Shown here: positions 33,071 through 34,588 of the stretch, one piece after another | Numbering within the stretch: the first letter of the stretch is position 1 | Layout of the letters: each line of letters opens with the position of its first letter | From: Ktedonobacteria bacterium | Lineage (GTDB): Bacteria; Chloroflexota; Ktedonobacteria; Ktedonobacterales; JACDGC01 | Assembly: GCA_027459705.1 (NCBI GenBank) | Contig: DAIDHM010000036.1 | Coordinates: 1-34,588, forward strand | Length of the DNA: 34,588 nt | Direction: 5' to 3' | The notes under the pieces: model-generated | Database searches by the model: none | Told to the model about the DNA's origin: nothing | What the model saw: only the letters and a program-made list of their open reading frames with translations | Translations under genes and position numbers: made by a program

Positions 33071-33859
33071 TCAGGGAGGCGAGAGCAGATAACACTGCAT
33101 GGTCGAATATGCTTGAAACCCCAGGCGTCGGTATACTGGCATGCCGGCTGATGAAGCTCCCAGCACCGCGACCCGCGCCCCACGCGCGCGCGCAGTTTGC
33201 AAAGCCGCCAACGTCAGCGCCGCACCGATGCCCTGCCGCCTTTCTAACGATATCACTCCCACCTCATTGATGATGGCGATCTCGCCCAGCATATAGAGGA
33301 CACTCGTACCGATTGGATGACCGTTGCGTCGGGCCAGGAAGAATGGACCAAGCGGGTGATCTGCGAGTGCGACGCTCTGAAACATGCGCATGTAGGCCGC
33401 ACCATAACCATGGAAAAGCTCGAACGCGGACGTCATCGCCCAACACCAGGAAGCCAACTCCCGGTCACTTGAAATTGGCGCAATTGTCACGTCGGCTGGT
33501 ATAGCGGCCAGAGGCAGTGGTTTGTCAAGATCCAGCGCCATACCCACATCACTCCAGGCCAGAGAAAATCCGCTGGATTCCAGGAGGGTGCCTAAATGCG
33601 TTGGTAAACTTGATTCGGTTACCCACCACGACATCCGTCGCCTGAGTCCGGCGAATGTCCTGGTGAACCGAAGGATTGTCTCGGTTGCGATGTCGTCCGG
33701 AAGCCGAGTCTTAAAAACGCCGTTAAAATACACCAGATTATAATTACAGGTCATCCAGGTGCATTCAGGTGAAGTATGGACTTCGCCTCCGACCATATTC
33801 GCACATGCCGCGGAATACGCAACAAAGCCATCCTCAATGTCAGCTCGCATATCTCTCAT
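33071..33859 (-). CDS. GNAT-family N-acetyltransferase
   Basis: A 262-residue acyltransferase-fold protein. The C-terminal GNAT domain (about 125-260) has the acetyl-CoA loop RRQGIGAAL (207-215) and the late motif GMPVYRRLGF (239-248). The N-terminal 120 residues resemble a degenerate GNAT-like half. The ATG at 33859 is chosen because it starts 10 bases after the bcp stop with GAGGC upstream; a longer ORF would run inside bcp. The substrate cannot be told. It is likely co-transcribed with bcp. Confidence 0.85.
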   Translation of the reverse strand: MRDMRADIEDGFVAYSAACANMVGGEVHTSPECTWMTCNYNLVYFNGVFKTRLPDDIATETILRFTRTFAGLRRRMSWWVTESSLPTHLGTLLESSGFSLAWSDVGMALDLDKPLPLAAIPADVTIAPISSDRELASWCWAMTSAFELFHGYGAAYMRMFQSVALADHPLGPFFLARRNGHPIGTSVLYMLGEIAIINEVGVISLERRQGIGAALTLAALQTARARGARVAVLGASSAGMPVYRRLGFQAYSTMQCYLLSPP

Positions 33860-33869
33860 GAGCGATGCC

Positions 33870-34337
33870 TCATGCCTCAAGCACAGCGAGCGCCTTGGCG
33901 ATGCTCGCGGCGGGGCTGACCTTGTACTGGACATCGACGAGCATGCCGGCGGTGTCAATCACAAACGCTGACCGAATGATGCCCATGTACTTCCGCCCAT
34001 ACATGCTGCGCTCACCCCAGACGCCATACGCCTCACTGACCACATGATCAGCATCAACGAGCAAGTGAAAAGGGAGATTGTATTTAGTACGGAAGCGCTG
34101 ATGTGAGGAGGCATCATCAGTGCTAATCCCCACAACGATGGCATTGCGCTCTTCGATCGCCAGGTACTGATCGCGAAAGCCGCACGCCTGCGCGGTGCAT
34201 CCGGGGGTATCATCTTTCGGATAAAAATACAGCACAACCCGTCTCCCCCGCAGATCAGCGAGATGAAGCGCGTGGCCAGCCTCATCCAGTAAGGTAAAAT
34301 CAGGCGCTGGATCGCCCACACGCAAAGGTTCCGCCAC
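33870..34337 (-). CDS. bcp: Thiol peroxidase, Bcp-type peroxiredoxin
   Basis: A 155-residue peroxiredoxin that reduces hydroperoxides using thioredoxin or a similar donor. The peroxidatic Cys47 lies in DDTPGCTAQ and the resolving Cys52 five residues on (ACGFRD), as in E. coli BCP. The start is a GTG at 34337, with GGGAGG 5 bases upstream; no ATG fits. It is the first gene of a pair with the GNAT gene, lying about 200 bases downstream of the 23S rRNA 3' end. A 10-base palindrome TTGCATGCAA (34368-34377) lies 30 bases upstream, a possible regulator site. Confidence 0.95.
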   Translation of the reverse strand: MAEPLRVGDPAPDFTLLDEAGHALHLADLRGRRVVLYFYPKDDTPGCTAQACGFRDQYLAIEERNAIVVGISTDDASSHQRFRTKYNLPFHLLVDADHVVSEAYGVWGERSMYGRKYMGIIRSAFVIDTAGMLVDVQYKVSPAASIAKALAVLEA

Positions 34338-34447
34338 AGAAGCCTCCCATTTTCGTCGAAGAAATCATTGCATGCAACCAAGCATTAGCAAAGAGTAAGC
34401 GCGCTTCGTTTGGTGTACCACATCCGCAACAGGGGAGGGTCGGGACA

Positions 34448-34484
34448 AGCAAACCCCCGCCGGGACGAAGCCACGAGCGGGGGG
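34448..34484 (-). terminator. Terminator after the 23S rRNA gene
   Basis: On the minus strand CCCCCGC (34483-34477) pairs with GCGGGGG (34460-34454) around a 16-base loop and is followed by TTTGCTTG. It lies about 60 bases past the rRNA 3' end, after a pyrimidine-rich stretch (34485-34520) that could be part of the processing spacer. Confidence 0.6.
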
Positions 34485-34538
34485 AGGAAGGGAAAAAGGA
34501 AGAGGAAGCGAGAGAGATGGCGTCATACGTGCCGAGGG

Positions 34539-34588
34539 GGGAGCTAAGCCACTCGACCGTTAGTGCGGGTACGCTGCGGCCGTTACCG
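34539..34588 (-). rRNA. 23S rRNA, 3' end only (runs off the right edge)
   Basis: On the minus strand the last 50 bases read AGCGTACCCGCACTAACGG then TCGAGTGGCTTAGCTCC, matching the conserved 23S 3' end (AGCTGACCGGTACTAATCGGTCGAGGGCTT...). The GGCTTAGCTCC tail would pair with the 5' end to close the 23S domain. The exact end is estimated at about 34539-34541. No 5S rRNA gene follows within the window. Confidence 0.85.

Overview
The window reads as a chromosomal segment of a moderately GC-rich, free-living bacterium, most likely a Chloroflexota (Ktedonobacteria/Thermomicrobia-like). The pointers are a very large soluble multi-GAF histidine kinase, RNase J, a four-domain S1 protein, PolX, ComB, an M29 aminopeptidase and a TTG/GTG-tolerant start-site usage with good Shine-Dalgarno sequences. 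The phylum is an inference from gene content; no marker was searched against a database.

Layout. 1-4.8 kb is cell-envelope related: two tandem class B penicillin-binding proteins of PbpA type (the second cut by the left edge), a divergent DUF1972-type glycosyltransferase and a small proline-rich membrane protein. 5-10 kb holds an amidase, a MurC-like ligase, a HIT-family protein and a 3-hydroxyacyl-CoA dehydrogenase. 10-12.5 kb holds RNase J and ribosomal protein S20, both leftward. 12.6 kb carries a small decayed IS200/IS605-type end beside a metallo-beta-lactamase-fold gene. 14-19.9 kb is the most unusual part: three overlapping leftward genes encoding a six-GAF soluble histidine kinase, a receiver with a large insertion, and a membrane protein whose C-terminus looks like a two-helix ion channel with a TPIGY filter-like motif. 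20-22 kb has a cytoplasmic HtrA-like protease and an NrtR-like Nudix/winged-helix protein. 22-25.6 kb runs leftward: S1, then an M49-like HExxH protein, a ferredoxin with an altered cluster motif and a 75-residue unknown. 26-31.5 kb runs rightward: CoA-type Nudix hydrolase, ComB family phosphatase, PolX and an M29 aminopeptidase. 31.5-34.4 kb runs leftward: ECF sigma factor with its membrane anti-sigma factor, then peroxiredoxin Bcp and a GNAT protein. The right edge is the 3' end of a 23S rRNA gene on the minus strand, followed by a hairpin terminator and no 5S gene.

How genes work together. Clear transcription units are the kinase/receiver/channel trio (overlaps of 14 and 4 bases), sigma/anti-sigma (6-base gap), bcp/GNAT (10-base gap) and ferredoxin/75-aa protein (14-base gap). 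Several intergenic spaces contain perfect inverted repeats, some of which are good rho-independent terminators and some of which lack a T-tract. The best candidate for an undescribed system is the kinase/receiver/channel operon, read as a cytosolic small-ligand or redox sensor array that could gate an ion channel through an atypical receiver; this function is inferred from architecture and gene overlap only.
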